A program made the position numbers and the translations under genes. The notes under the pieces were generated by a model. It had not been told where the DNA came from, did not search any database, and saw nothing but the letters and a program-made list of their open reading frames with translations. Below are positions 46,136-54,987 of a stretch of DNA of 64,000 nt, one piece after another; position 1 is the stretch's first letter; each line of letters opens with the position of its first letter. The stretch spans positions 1,884,501 to 1,948,500 of the forward strand of contig BPHJ01000001.1 in assembly GCA_026003475.1 (NCBI GenBank). Reading direction: 5' to 3'. Origin of the DNA: Candidatus Kapaibacterium sp. GTDB taxonomy: Bacteria; Bacteroidota; Ignavibacteria; Kapaibacteriales; NICIL-2.

Positions 46136-47428
46136 TCAGTGTGCAATTGCGTAGTAGGTTGCCAAGGCAGCCGCAGCAGCAGCCACCATTGGCAGAGCGA
46201 CCTGCCGGACAATCTGCTTCGGTTCGGTATTGGTGAGCTGTGCCGAAAAAATCACCACTGCTGCCAGCGGCGACATCGTTCGTCCCAGCGATGCACCGAT
46301 AGCACCGAGCGCGCCAAGATGAACTGCCATCTTCAGTCCCGCGGCCTCAACCATGCTCGGCAGCACTGCTTTGGAAAAGGTCACACTCGGCGCCGTTCCG
46401 GATCCGGACATCACCGCCAGCGCCATTGTTGTGACCAGTGCAAGCATCGGTGCAGCATTGCCGGCACCACTGAGAAGCGCCACCAAGTGCTCGATAACCC
46501 CCATTGCTCGCAGCCCTTCGAGGAAACAAGCAGCAGCGATGATGATCGAGATCACGTTGGCAAAGCCATAGCCAAGACCCTCGAAGAAACTGCGCGTCAG
46601 CTCGGATGCCTTCCGCCAGTGGAGCGCAATCGCCAGTGCCGCACACGGCACCATCACATGCGAAACCGGCACTCCCGACGGATACAGATCGGCTATCAGG
46701 GGAATCAATCGCCACTGGGGCAATAAGGCAAAGAGCAGCACGATGGGAAGCGGTGGCAGCAGCGCCAGCACCAGTGATGGCCGCGCTACGGTCACTGGTG
46801 CTGCACCAGCAGTGGTGCGATTGCCCGCAAGTGCACGGACACTCAGGACCAGCACCGCCACGGTAAACCCAACCAGATGCGGCAAACTTACCGCACTAAT
46901 CGCCTGCGGTATCGGTGCCCCGGTCGCACTGGCAATGGTGACAATATCCGGCTCGCCCGGATTGAACAAATTTCCACCGGTCGAACACCCCAGCACTAAC
47001 ACCGCAGCGCTTGTTGTCGCGCTGTAGCCGACACTCTGCAGAAGAGGAACCAGAATCGGCCCGACAGCAGCGGCTGCAGCAGTTTGGCTGGTAATTGCCA
47101 TGTTCACGGCAAACCCAACCATGCAGCCACCCAGAACCAGCAACCATCGCAGCCGACGAATTGGCCGCACGAACAATTCCACCATCGCGCGATCGGCACC
47201 CAACGCCTTCAACACGAACGCATATCCCATCGCCGAGCAGATCGGACCGACAATGTTTCCATCCCCCATGGTCCGAAGAAACGCATCCAAGACCAATTGT
47301 GGCTTCTGTGCAAGCATTGCCAACAGACTCCCGGCAGCAATCAACACAAGCCGCACATCCACACCACGCCAGACGAACGCCAGCGCACCGCCACTAACCA
47401 CCAATGCAACTGCAAGCTGCCAATCCAT
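46136..47428 (-). CDS. DcuC-type C4-dicarboxylate transporter
   Basis: 430 residues, almost entirely membrane helices. The segments GPICSAMGYAFVLKALGAD, NMAITSQTAAAAAVGPILVPLL and LGCSTGGNLFNPGEPDI resemble the DcuC family, which exchanges or exports succinate and fumarate during anaerobic growth, and C-terminal SGSGTAPSVTFSKAVLP with a second re-entrant-type loop fits the two-fold repeat. It lies 35 bases after the aldehyde dehydrogenase stop. DcuC is the best match; related short-chain fatty acid or basic amino acid antiporters of the same superfamily are possible. Confidence 0.72.
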   Translation of the reverse strand: MDWQLAVALVVSGGALAFVWRGVDVRLVLIAAGSLLAMLAQKPQLVLDAFLRTMGDGNIVGPICSAMGYAFVLKALGADRAMVELFVRPIRRLRWLLVLGGCMVGFAVNMAITSQTAAAAAVGPILVPLLQSVGYSATTSAAVLVLGCSTGGNLFNPGEPDIVTIASATGAPIPQAISAVSLPHLVGFTVAVLVLSVRALAGNRTTAGAAPVTVARPSLVLALLPPLPIVLLFALLPQWRLIPLIADLYPSGVPVSHVMVPCAALAIALHWRKASELTRSFFEGLGYGFANVISIIIAAACFLEGLRAMGVIEHLVALLSGAGNAAPMLALVTTMALAVMSGSGTAPSVTFSKAVLPSMVEAAGLKMAVHLGALGAIGASLGRTMSPLAAVVIFSAQLTNTEPKQIVRQVALPMVAAAAAALATYYAIAH

Positions 47429-47463
47429 CGGCTACCTCCACGTCAACTGCTGCGTGGTGCTGT

Positions 47464-48852
47464 TCATGCCATCACCACCGTTTTGACGTTGACAAATTCC
47501 CGGAGCCCCAAAGGCGACAGTTCGCGTCCCCAGCCAGAGTCCTTGATGCCACCGAACGGCAAGCGTGGATCAGACCGAACGAATGCATTGACGAACACAG
47601 AGCCTGCCTCCAATTGCGAAACAATCCGCTCAGCGCGCTCAGGATCCTCTGTGAACACGGCAGCACCTAAGCCATACGAAGAACGGTTTGCCAACGCAAC
47701 AGCTTCCGCATCATCACCAGCGACGGTAATTGCGGCAAGGGGTCCGAAGGTTTCTTCGTCAAATGCCGCCATGCCGGGCGTCACGTTACTCAGCACGATG
47801 GGACGAACAAAGGCACCCGTGCCCGTCGGGCCACCCTCGAGAAGGGACCGAGCACCGCGTTCGATGCTCTGCTGAGCCTGTCGGGCAAGGGTGTGCGCAA
47901 GGTCAACCCGCGCCAGCGGACCCAGCACTGTGCGCTCGTCGAGTGGGTCTTCGGGCTGGTAGCTGCGCATCTGTTCGACGAACATCTCCTCGAATTGGGC
48001 AGCGATCCGCTGATGGACGATGAATCGCTTGGCAGCGATGCAGCTTTGCCCACTGTTGACCATCCGCGCTGCCACACACGTCTCCACTGCTTTCGGAAGA
48101 TCGGCATCGGCGAGAACAATGTACGGATCACTACCCCCAAGTTCAAGAACCGTCTTTTTGAGGGATTGCCCTGCCAAGGAAGCAACAATCCGACCGGCAC
48201 GGGTGCTACCGGTGAGCGTCACCGCTGCAATGCGCCGATCGGCTATGATGCTGGCGATCTGTTCATGGGTGGCAAGAATTGTTCGATAAACTCCGCCCAG
48301 TCCACAGCTATCGGCAATGCGCTGCAACAACAGTGCGCAACCGGTCACCTCTGGAGAATGCTTGACCACAACAGCATTACCAGCAAGGAGCGACGGCACT
48401 GCCGCACGAATGACTTGCCAAAAGGGGAAATTCCATGGCATGATCGCCAACACTACCCCGAGCGGATCGAAGTGCACTTGACTGATCGAGAACTCTGTCG
48501 GCACAGTCATCGGCGCAAGCGCTGCCACTGCTTGTTCTGCAAGAGAACGGCACGCCCAAGCACACTTTTCGATTTCGGCGCGCCCTTGCGCAATAGGTTT
48601 CCCCATCTCAATGGCTGCCAAACGGGCAGCATCCTCGCGATAAGTAAGCAATGATTTAGCAAGCTGCACAACCAGCCTCCGCCGCTCATCAAGACTGCTT
48701 ATGCGCCATCGCAACTGTGCGGCAACAGCAGCATCGAGTATGGAACCAAGTTCTGCATCACTCATCACAGGGTAGCGCCCGACGACCTCATTAGTTGCTG
48801 GATTGCGGCTCCGAAATTCCACGGCTTGTGCGTGTACGTTCGACCAATACAC
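47464..48852 (-). CDS. NAD(P)-dependent aldehyde dehydrogenase (succinate-semialdehyde type)
   Basis: 462 residues, normal ALDH length. Key motifs: [30 protein letters not shown] (cofactor loop), TGSTRAGR, the general base Glu in LELGGSDP, nucleophile Cys271 in [11 protein letters not shown], and [10 protein letters not shown]. The short N-terminus and the [13 protein letters not shown] and [12 protein letters not shown] segments are seen in the succinate-semialdehyde dehydrogenase subgroup (Sad/GabD-like). It oxidises an aldehyde to an acid in the cytoplasm, possibly feeding the DcuC-type carrier encoded next. Start at 48852 is not supported by a strong ribosome site; a GTG five codons later is possible. 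Confidence 0.86.
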   Translation of the reverse strand: MYWSNVHAQAVEFRSRNPATNEVVGRYPVMSDAELGSILDAAVAAQLRWRISSLDERRRLVVQLAKSLLTYREDAARLAAIEMGKPIAQGRAEIEKCAWACRSLAEQAVAALAPMTVPTEFSISQVHFDPLGVVLAIMPWNFPFWQVIRAAVPSLLAGNAVVVKHSPEVTGCALLLQRIADSCGLGGVYRTILATHEQIASIIADRRIAAVTLTGSTRAGRIVASLAGQSLKKTVLELGGSDPYIVLADADLPKAVETCVAARMVNSGQSCIAAKRFIVHQRIAAQFEEMFVEQMRSYQPEDPLDERTVLGPLARVDLAHTLARQAQQSIERGARSLLEGGPTGTGAFVRPIVLSNVTPGMAAFDEETFGPLAAITVAGDDAEAVALANRSSYGLGAAVFTEDPERAERIVSQLEAGSVFVNAFVRSDPRLPFGGIKDSGWGRELSPLGLREFVNVKTVVMA

Positions 48853-48967
48853 CCTGCAAAACTACTCGGTACCACTGCCAAGCAACAGTGGCTCGACACC
48901 ACACATCCCCGACCTTGGCATTGTTCTTGCCATCCCAAGGCATCAAATCCTGTCCCTGCCGCACACC

Positions 48968-48998
48968 AAGGGGCGATTCCTCAGCGGAACCGCCCCTT
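48968..48998. terminator. Hairpin between the TonB receptor and the aldehyde dehydrogenase gene
   Basis: AAGGGGCG/CGCCCCTT 8-bp stem, one mismatch, then TTCC/GGAA and a 5-base loop, in the 196-bp gap. It probably ends the TonB receptor transcript running leftward; there is no long T-run. Nothing else was found in the gap. Confidence 0.55.
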
Positions 48999-49048
48999 CG
49001 ATCATACCACCACAATGCACGGATTTGCTGCGCATTCCAGCCAGGCAC

Positions 49049-51220
49049 TTACCACTGCTGGCGCACACCCACGCGAAACATCACGTTCCGTGGTAAGCCC
49101 GGCTCGATGTACGCAGCACCCGCACTGGTCACATCAGGATTGATCCAGATGCTGGCAACATACCGCGCATCGCCAAGATTCATGCCGCGAAGCTCTGCCA
49201 CAACCGACGTTCCAGCTCCGAGCGGCTGCTCATACCGGACTCCAGCATCGAAGACCGTATATGCCGGCACGGTGAGCTGATTCCGATCGTCAGCAAAATA
49301 GCTGCCGACGTGGCGCAGCTCGACTTCCATGCGAAGCCGTTCCAGCCAGCGGGGTTGATACTGCAACCGAACTGTGGCATACACATTCGGCACACCCGGC
49401 ATAGCATTCCCCGACAGATCGGCCCTCTTCCCGTCGAGGGCAGGATTGTAGGTCGCTTGCGTGTAGATCGAGTCAATGACATACTCGGCCAACTTTGTCT
49501 CCATGACCGTCAGCGCACCCAGCAGTGACAGACCATGAGCCAAGTCCGCCCGAAGCCCCAGCTCAACACCGAGCCGTTCGGTACGTCCTGCAGGCAGATA
49601 AAAGCGTCCACCACGGTAGGGAATCAGATCGTTCCACGTGCGAATAAAGTATGCCGCCAGGTCGTAGCTCACCACCCGAAGGAACCCATCCCCGACAGCG
49701 AGAATGTGCTTGAGTCCTACCTCGTAGGTTTCCGATCGGATAGGCTCCAGCAGTGGATTGATGGCGCGGACAGTATCCTCGCCGAACACACTGGGAGGAT
49801 CGGTCTCGTTACCCGCAGGAATTTCCACACCTCGACCATAGTTGAGGTACACACTGGCGAGGTCAGAGAAACGATAGGTCAACCCGACTTTGGGGGAGAG
49901 CTGGGCAAATGTTCGCCGATCGTTGAGTCGAGGATTGAGAAAATCGCCGTAGTAGTAGGTCAGCCAATCCTGCCGCAACCCCAGCAGCACGCTCCATCGT
50001 CCGAACGTGAGTTCATCTTGAATGAAGGCGCCGGTATTCTCAGCCCCTTCGCGCTTGTTGGTTTGAAGCGATCCGCGCCCGCCGGTGGCGAGGTCGTAGC
50101 GATAGAACAAGATCGCACCGTCTTGGTACTGCTCGTCAACACCAATCAGGAGCTGATTCTGCAGATCGGTGCTGAGTTGGCTTGCCAGTTGGTAGGTCAC
50201 GCTTCCGCCTACGTGGTAGCGCGTAAAGTCGCGGAAGGTGTTCCGCTCGGAACGCTGGAGGAACTTCGGTTGGGCAAACAATTGCACCATCAGCTCACCC
50301 TCGCCGATTCCTTGCTCGAGTCGGACACCAATCCGACCGAGTCGGTTCGAGCGCCGCTCATCGCGGGCAACGTAGGTGGGGTTATAGATTGCTGGGTTAT
50401 CCTGCGCTTTTTGCGGATTGCTCTGGAATTCCGCTTCGGTCAGCGGTCCGGGGATGCGAAAGGTATTCGAAGCACCGACGGCAAAGACGCCCAATTGGGT
50501 GCGTTCGGCAAGGCGCGAGACTGCCCCAGCGGTAAACTGGACATTCGAGGATTGGGAATGCACGCGCCACCCATCGAAGGAGGTGTTGGTAAGGTTGGCA
50601 TAGACGACCCCATCGCTGCCGCCGAGTGGTGCAGCAAGCCGCACTGCCGAGCGGAGAAAGCCAAACGATCCGCCTGCGATCTCGGCGACAGCGTAGCGCG
50701 AGCCAAGCGCTGGAACTGTGCTCAAGTGGACGACGCCACCGGCAGCATTCCCCCACAGCGCGGATGCATTGGAGCGAAGAACCTCGATCCGCTCCGTACT
50801 GCCCAGATCGAGCAGGTCGAAGGCAGTACGCCCATCGGGCTCGGTTTCGGGGAAACCGTCCAGGTAAAACCGCACCCCTCGCGATGTGCCCGCGTTCGAG
50901 CGCTCACCAGCACCACGCGCCCCAAAGCCACGAATCAACACCCGAACGTCGTGGTTGCCCGCCCGCGATTGCACCAGGGCACCGGGAACCAACGAGAGCG
51001 CTTCGTCCAAACCATAGTTCCGATTGAGTTGAAATTGTTCACGCGGTACGACGGTCGTCGCCAGCGGCACCTCGAGGTTGTACTCAGCTTGCCGCGTTGC
51101 GACCACTGTTACCGCGGTTGCATTGTAGTGGGCCGTGTCGCCACGGGTATTCCGTAGCAACGACGTCTGCGCAGTTGCCACAACTGCGCCACTGATCATC
51201 AGCACGCACAATATTCGCAT
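49049..51220 (-). CDS. TonB-dependent outer-membrane receptor (FecA/siderophore-like)
   Basis: 723 residues from the ATG at 51220, the start of a signal peptide (MRILCVLMISGAVVATAQ); the frame is open 40 codons more but the extension has no signal. Plug motifs: AVTVVATRQAEYNLEVPLATTVV, LDEALSLVPGALVQSRAGNHDVRVLIRGFGARG, RFYLDGFPETEPDGRTAFDLLDLGSTERIEVLRSNAS-type segment and GNAAGGVVHLST. The barrel ends NVMFRVGVRQQW. It resembles FecA-like siderophore/iron receptors. A small membrane protein gene precedes it on the same strand. Confidence 0.88.
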   Translation of the reverse strand: MRILCVLMISGAVVATAQTSLLRNTRGDTAHYNATAVTVVATRQAEYNLEVPLATTVVPREQFQLNRNYGLDEALSLVPGALVQSRAGNHDVRVLIRGFGARGAGERSNAGTSRGVRFYLDGFPETEPDGRTAFDLLDLGSTERIEVLRSNASALWGNAAGGVVHLSTVPALGSRYAVAEIAGGSFGFLRSAVRLAAPLGGSDGVVYANLTNTSFDGWRVHSQSSNVQFTAGAVSRLAERTQLGVFAVGASNTFRIPGPLTEAEFQSNPQKAQDNPAIYNPTYVARDERRSNRLGRIGVRLEQGIGEGELMVQLFAQPKFLQRSERNTFRDFTRYHVGGSVTYQLASQLSTDLQNQLLIGVDEQYQDGAILFYRYDLATGGRGSLQTNKREGAENTGAFIQDELTFGRWSVLLGLRQDWLTYYYGDFLNPRLNDRRTFAQLSPKVGLTYRFSDLASVYLNYGRGVEIPAGNETDPPSVFGEDTVRAINPLLEPIRSETYEVGLKHILAVGDGFLRVVSYDLAAYFIRTWNDLIPYRGGRFYLPAGRTERLGVELGLRADLAHGLSLLGALTVMETKLAEYVIDSIYTQATYNPALDGKRADLSGNAMPGVPNVYATVRLQYQPRWLERLRMEVELRHVGSYFADDRNQLTVPAYTVFDAGVRYEQPLGAGTSVVAELRGMNLGDARYVASIWINPDVTSAGAAYIEPGLPRNVMFRVGVRQQW

Positions 51221-51353
51221 GGGAATGACAGAACAAAAAGTGGAACATGCATCAATTGAGAAACCACAGAACAAGTGTCCACTGCTGCCATGGCAGTGGA
51301 GCACACTTTGGGCACACACGATGGAGATGTGCCCGCTCAACCCTGTTGTTCTG

Positions 51354-51728
51354 TCAGCTCATGCGAGGAGGAACAAACGGCGGATTGCGAAACCCCGTTT
51401 GCGGTATCTCGACACGATCTCCCACTGTGAGGTAAGTTGCTTGTGGTGGCGATAGCACCGGCACGAACACACCCGTCATGTACACCAAACTCCGCTCAAC
51501 GATGGTCAGCAGGACCAGCGCACCTTCGCCCTTACCACGGTGAGCATCCGAAAGCTCGTGGACGTATCGAGCACCCGCGAAGGGATTCGACGAACCCAAC
51601 TCTTCCGGGCAGAAGTACAGGACAATGTCGTGCTTCTCCACAAAGTAGAGGCACCACATCACCAGCAGACTCTGCGAATAGAACAGAAAGGCTGCTGTCA
51701 GAACGACTGTCGTCACCACACGGACCAT
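51354..51728 (-). CDS. Small membrane-anchored protein upstream of the TonB receptor
   Basis: 124 residues with an N-terminal membrane segment (about 4-24) and a short soluble part containing WCLYFVEKHDIVLYFCPEELGSSNPFAGARY. No family is named with certainty. The layout (short helix, Cys-containing segment, gene just before a TonB receptor) recalls small proteins often placed before metal or copper TonB receptors in Bacteroidota, but most of their Cys residues are absent here. A TAATTTTG -7 element ends 8 bases before the ATG, so the mRNA may be nearly leaderless, or the start may be the ATG 23 codons later. Gap to the receptor gene is 133 bp and holds a CCACTGC/GCAGTGG hairpin (51278-51298). 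Confidence 0.5.
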   Translation of the reverse strand: MVRVVTTVVLTAAFLFYSQSLLVMWCLYFVEKHDIVLYFCPEELGSSNPFAGARYVHELSDAHRGKGEGALVLLTIVERSLVYMTGVFVPVLSPPQATYLTVGDRVEIPQTGFRNPPFVPPRMS

Positions 51729-51735
51729 GTGGGCG

Positions 51736-51778
51736 CAAAATTAGCCGATTGTTTGCAAAGAATTCAACACTATTTTTG
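51736..51778. promoter_or_regulatory. Interleaved divergent promoters
   Basis: Minus strand: TTG (51767-51765), 21-base spacer, TAATTTTG (51743-51736), towards the small membrane protein and TonB receptor. Plus strand: TTG (51749-51751), 19-base spacer, TATTTTTG (51771-51778), towards the propeller-like protein. Both -7 boxes match TAnnTTTG exactly. The two sites occupy the same 43 bases, so polymerase could not bind both at once. Confidence 0.6.
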
Positions 51779-51812
51779 TTCCCATGTTCCATGCATTCTG
51801 GCACCAGTTCCC

Positions 51813-54431
51813 ATGCCCAATTTGCGTCGTTCTCTGGTAGTACTTACCCTTGCACTCGGTATTGTTGGCAGCGTTGGTGCTGCAGGTGGTGTCCCACCAA
51901 CCGGCAAGCCTGGATTGGAGCGCGAACGCGCCCGTGAACTCTTCCGTGTGGATAATTCTCCTCCTGCAGCGGTGGTGCGTTCTGCCAGCGATATTCCACG
52001 GGTACTTGCTGCCGATCCGGACGACCGGTACTGGGATCCGCAATTTGGACCGAGCAGCACTGATCCTATCACCATCCAAACCATCGCCATCAAGGGAGAT
52101 TCGATCATCGTGGGCGGTTTTTTCCGCTATTTCCTCGGCATGGATGCTTATTCGCTGGCACTGTGGAACGGACAGCGCTGGATGCCCTTGTTGACCGGCG
52201 GCGCCATTAGTGTCACTGGGTCGGTGGGCAGCATCAGTGCGATTGCGGTTGGACCCCATGGCGAGCTGGCTATCGCAGGGCAATTTGCACGCATCGGCGG
52301 TACGAGCGCCACTAACCTTGCTATCTACGATTGGCAGACCGTACGCCAAATTCCCGGAACGATTGATGGCACCATCACGACACTGGCATGGGTAGGCAAC
52401 GATTTGTACGTTGGCGGTGCATTCAACAGCATTGACGGCATTGCTGGCACCAGCGGCATTGCCCGGTGGGATGGTTCCCAATGGCATGCGCTCGGCGAGG
52501 GCATTGGTGATGGGAACGTCTCGGTTATCTATCCCGATCGCACCGACCTCTATGTCGGCGGATCGTTCCGTCGGGCAGGGCAAGTACAAACCTCTGCTGT
52601 TGCTCGCTGGGATGGCTCACAGTGGCATGCGCTCGGCGAGGGCCTTGTGGGAGAAACCGCAAACGCTCCAGCACAGGTGCTCACACTCGGGAAGCTCTGG
52701 GATGGAAGCATCGTCGCCGGTGGTGATTTTTACCGAAGTGGCACCCAACTGGTACGTTACCTTGCGCGGTGGAACGGATCGGCTTGGGAGGAAATCGGTC
52801 CGCCCGATGGCATCGTCACCGCTCTGCTCGTTGATGGTGAGCGCCTCTACATCAGCGGTGGCTTTGAGAAAATCGGCAACGAGGCGATCCTCCTGGTTGC
52901 CTGGTGGGATGGAACAAGCTGGCATCCAATGGGTGGGGACCAAATCAACGGTACTGCAATGGCTCTTGCTCGATTCGGGGAGAACATCCTTGCCGGCGGG
53001 AGCTTCGATCTGCCCATTAGCCAGGACGTCATCTTGCGTGGCATTGCGCTTTGGAACGGCTGGACATGGCTTAGCGTCGGCGGTAGTCGCGGCAACGGGC
53101 TCGATGGCGACGTCGCCGATCTTCTGCCCGATGGTAATGGCAACGTCTATGCAATCGGGACATTTTCCAAAGCGGGACCGGTCCCTTCGCCTCGCATCGC
53201 TCTCTTTACGGGTTCTCGCTGGCAGGCAGTCACGGGAGTTCCATTTCACAACCAACAGCGCCTGTTCCATCGCCTGGCACCATACCGCAACGGCACTATC
53301 GCCATTGCAGCAGTGGTCACGCTCAACGGGCAGCCAACCCCAGCAGTCCTTAGCTACGATCCGGTGCTACGCTCAACCGAGCAGCTCGGTGTGATTGGCG
53401 GCGGTTTCACTACACGCAATGTGTTCAGCCTTGTTTACGACCAGCAGCGCGCCGTGCTCTACTGTGCTGGGAATTTTCGCACCATCAACGGGGATTCGGT
53501 CAATGGAATCGCTGCCTACGATGGGCAACAATGGCGTAGCCTTGCCGGTGGGATCACGAGCGGTTCGATCAATGCCCTTGCCGTGCTTCCCGATGGAACA
53601 TTGATCGCCGGCGGAAACTTCACCGCCATTGGTGGAACAGCGGCTTCGTCCATTGCGCGGTGGAATGGCACTGCATGGGAACCGCTCGGGGATGGCGTCC
53701 AGCGAGACGCTCAGCAAGGCACCGTCTATGCACTGCTGGTGCAGGGGAACTGGCTCTACGTTGCTGGCCTGTTCAACCGCGCTGGGTCGCAACCCTGCGC
53801 CAACATTGCACGGTGGGATTGGAGCACCAACACCTGGAGTGCACTTGCTGGTGGCGGGACCAATGGTGCGATCTACGCGCTCAGCATGTACGGTGGGCGG
53901 CTTGTCGCTGGCGGCGAGTTCACGCGGGTTGGGGATACGACTGCCAACCGCATTGCGCAGTACGACTTCGCAACGGAGCAGTGGTTGCGCATGGGAAGTG
54001 GCTTGGAAGGGAGCGCTGTTGCTGTCCGTGCCCTTGCTGTTGCCCAGGGTGCGCTCTGCGTTGGCGGATCGTTTGACCTTGCCGGCGGTCGTTCCTCGCG
54101 GGGATTTGCTCGCTGGCTGGGCACACTCAGTAGTAGTAGCGTTGAACCTTCCGATGCTGCCAGCAGCGAGCGCGCACCTTTTACACTCTTTCCCAACCCG
54201 ATTGGCCTGGAGGGCGTCCTAACGGCAACCGTGTCGCTTCCCCAAAGTGGTTGGCTGGAGCTGGCTGCCTACACGCTCGATGGGCGTTGTCTTGGGCAGC
54301 TCTGGCAGGGGACGCTCAGTGCTGGTGAGCATCGCTGCTTGCTCCCAGCGGCACAGCTTCCTCATGGCACCGTGCTCATCGTTGCCCGCTTGAGTGGACG
54401 CCTGCTCGGCTCGGGCTTGGTCGCAAAGTAA
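51813..54431 (+). CDS. Secreted beta-propeller-like repeat protein with T9SS-type tail
   Basis: 872 residues from the ATG at 51813, where a signal peptide begins (MPNLRRSLVVLTLALGIVGSVGAA); the earlier in-frame region overlaps the divergent gene. Over ten repeats of a delta-60/kelch-like unit occur: WDGSQWHALGEGI ... LYVGGSF, WNGSAWEEIG ... LYISGGFEKIG, WNGTAWEPLGDGV and so on, each ending in a VGGxF-type strand. The last ~85 residues (FTLFPNPIGLEGVLTATVSL onward) form a type IX sorting domain. Probably a surface or extracellular protein; ligand unknown. Its promoter interleaves with that of the TonB receptor transcript. Confidence 0.8.
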   Translation: MPNLRRSLVVLTLALGIVGSVGAAGGVPPTGKPGLERERARELFRVDNSPPAAVVRSASDIPRVLAADPDDRYWDPQFGPSSTDPITIQTIAIKGDSIIVGGFFRYFLGMDAYSLALWNGQRWMPLLTGGAISVTGSVGSISAIAVGPHGELAIAGQFARIGGTSATNLAIYDWQTVRQIPGTIDGTITTLAWVGNDLYVGGAFNSIDGIAGTSGIARWDGSQWHALGEGIGDGNVSVIYPDRTDLYVGGSFRRAGQVQTSAVARWDGSQWHALGEGLVGETANAPAQVLTLGKLWDGSIVAGGDFYRSGTQLVRYLARWNGSAWEEIGPPDGIVTALLVDGERLYISGGFEKIGNEAILLVAWWDGTSWHPMGGDQINGTAMALARFGENILAGGSFDLPISQDVILRGIALWNGWTWLSVGGSRGNGLDGDVADLLPDGNGNVYAIGTFSKAGPVPSPRIALFTGSRWQAVTGVPFHNQQRLFHRLAPYRNGTIAIAAVVTLNGQPTPAVLSYDPVLRSTEQLGVIGGGFTTRNVFSLVYDQQRAVLYCAGNFRTINGDSVNGIAAYDGQQWRSLAGGITSGSINALAVLPDGTLIAGGNFTAIGGTAASSIARWNGTAWEPLGDGVQRDAQQGTVYALLVQGNWLYVAGLFNRAGSQPCANIARWDWSTNTWSALAGGGTNGAIYALSMYGGRLVAGGEFTRVGDTTANRIAQYDFATEQWLRMGSGLEGSAVAVRALAVAQGALCVGGSFDLAGGRSSRGFARWLGTLSSSSVEPSDAASSERAPFTLFPNPIGLEGVLTATVSLPQSGWLELAAYTLDGRCLGQLWQGTLSAGEHRCLLPAAQLPHGTVLIVARLSGRLLGSGLVAK

Positions 54432-54498
54432 TTTTGCTTGGCAGTCGCTCCCGGCCAAGAATATCGAGTGGGAGCACCATGTGCAACGCATCTTTCCC

Positions 54499-54987
54499 AT
54501 GCCAATGAATGCAGCCACGATCCATTTGGCCATCAACCATGTGCCGCTGTTTGCCGCCATCACGGCTGCCGGTTTGCTCAGCGTCGCCCTCTTGCGGCGG
54601 AATCGAAGCCTCCTCCATGCTGGCATTTGGCTAACGCTCATCGGCGGCCTTGCAGCGCTTGTTGCGCTCCAAAGCGGCGATGCTGCTGAACATCTCCTCG
54701 AGCATGTGCCCGGTGTGCATGCTGCCGCCATCGAAGCACACGAGGAAAGCGCTCGGGTTGCTGTGCTGGGCTTGCTGGTCTGTGCTGGCATTGGGATCGG
54801 TATCCTGTTGGGCACACGATGGTGGGGCACACGCTTTCAGTGGGGAGCAGCAATTGCTCTCCTTCTGGCAATCGTGGTATCGGTTGTGCTGACGGCACAG
54901 GCTGCCCATAAGGGCGGCCTTATTCGCCACGCTGAGGAATTGGAAAATCGCCTGCCACCGCCGACCAACCAGCCAGACACGGAATGA
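54499..54987 (+). CDS. DUF2231-like membrane protein
   Basis: 162 residues from the ATG at 54499 (ATG at 54505 also possible). It has four hydrophobic helices; the first includes ATIHLAINHVPLF, where conserved His residues resemble the DUF2231 family and could bind haem. A loop with HLLEHVPGVHAAAIEAHEESA carries further His and Glu. No ribosome site is clear. The stop overlaps the next start by 4 bases (ATGA), so it is probably co-translated with the DUF389 protein. Function is unknown; a small redox or sensing membrane protein is possible. Confidence 0.65.
   Translation: MPMNAATIHLAINHVPLFAAITAAGLLSVALLRRNRSLLHAGIWLTLIGGLAALVALQSGDAAEHLLEHVPGVHAAAIEAHEESARVAVLGLLVCAGIGIGILLGTRWWGTRFQWGAAIALLLAIVVSVVLTAQAAHKGGLIRHAEELENRLPPPTNQPDTE

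Noticed and set aside
49535..51157. 540-codon plus-strand frame
   Set aside because: Antisense to the TonB receptor, no signal or domain seen.
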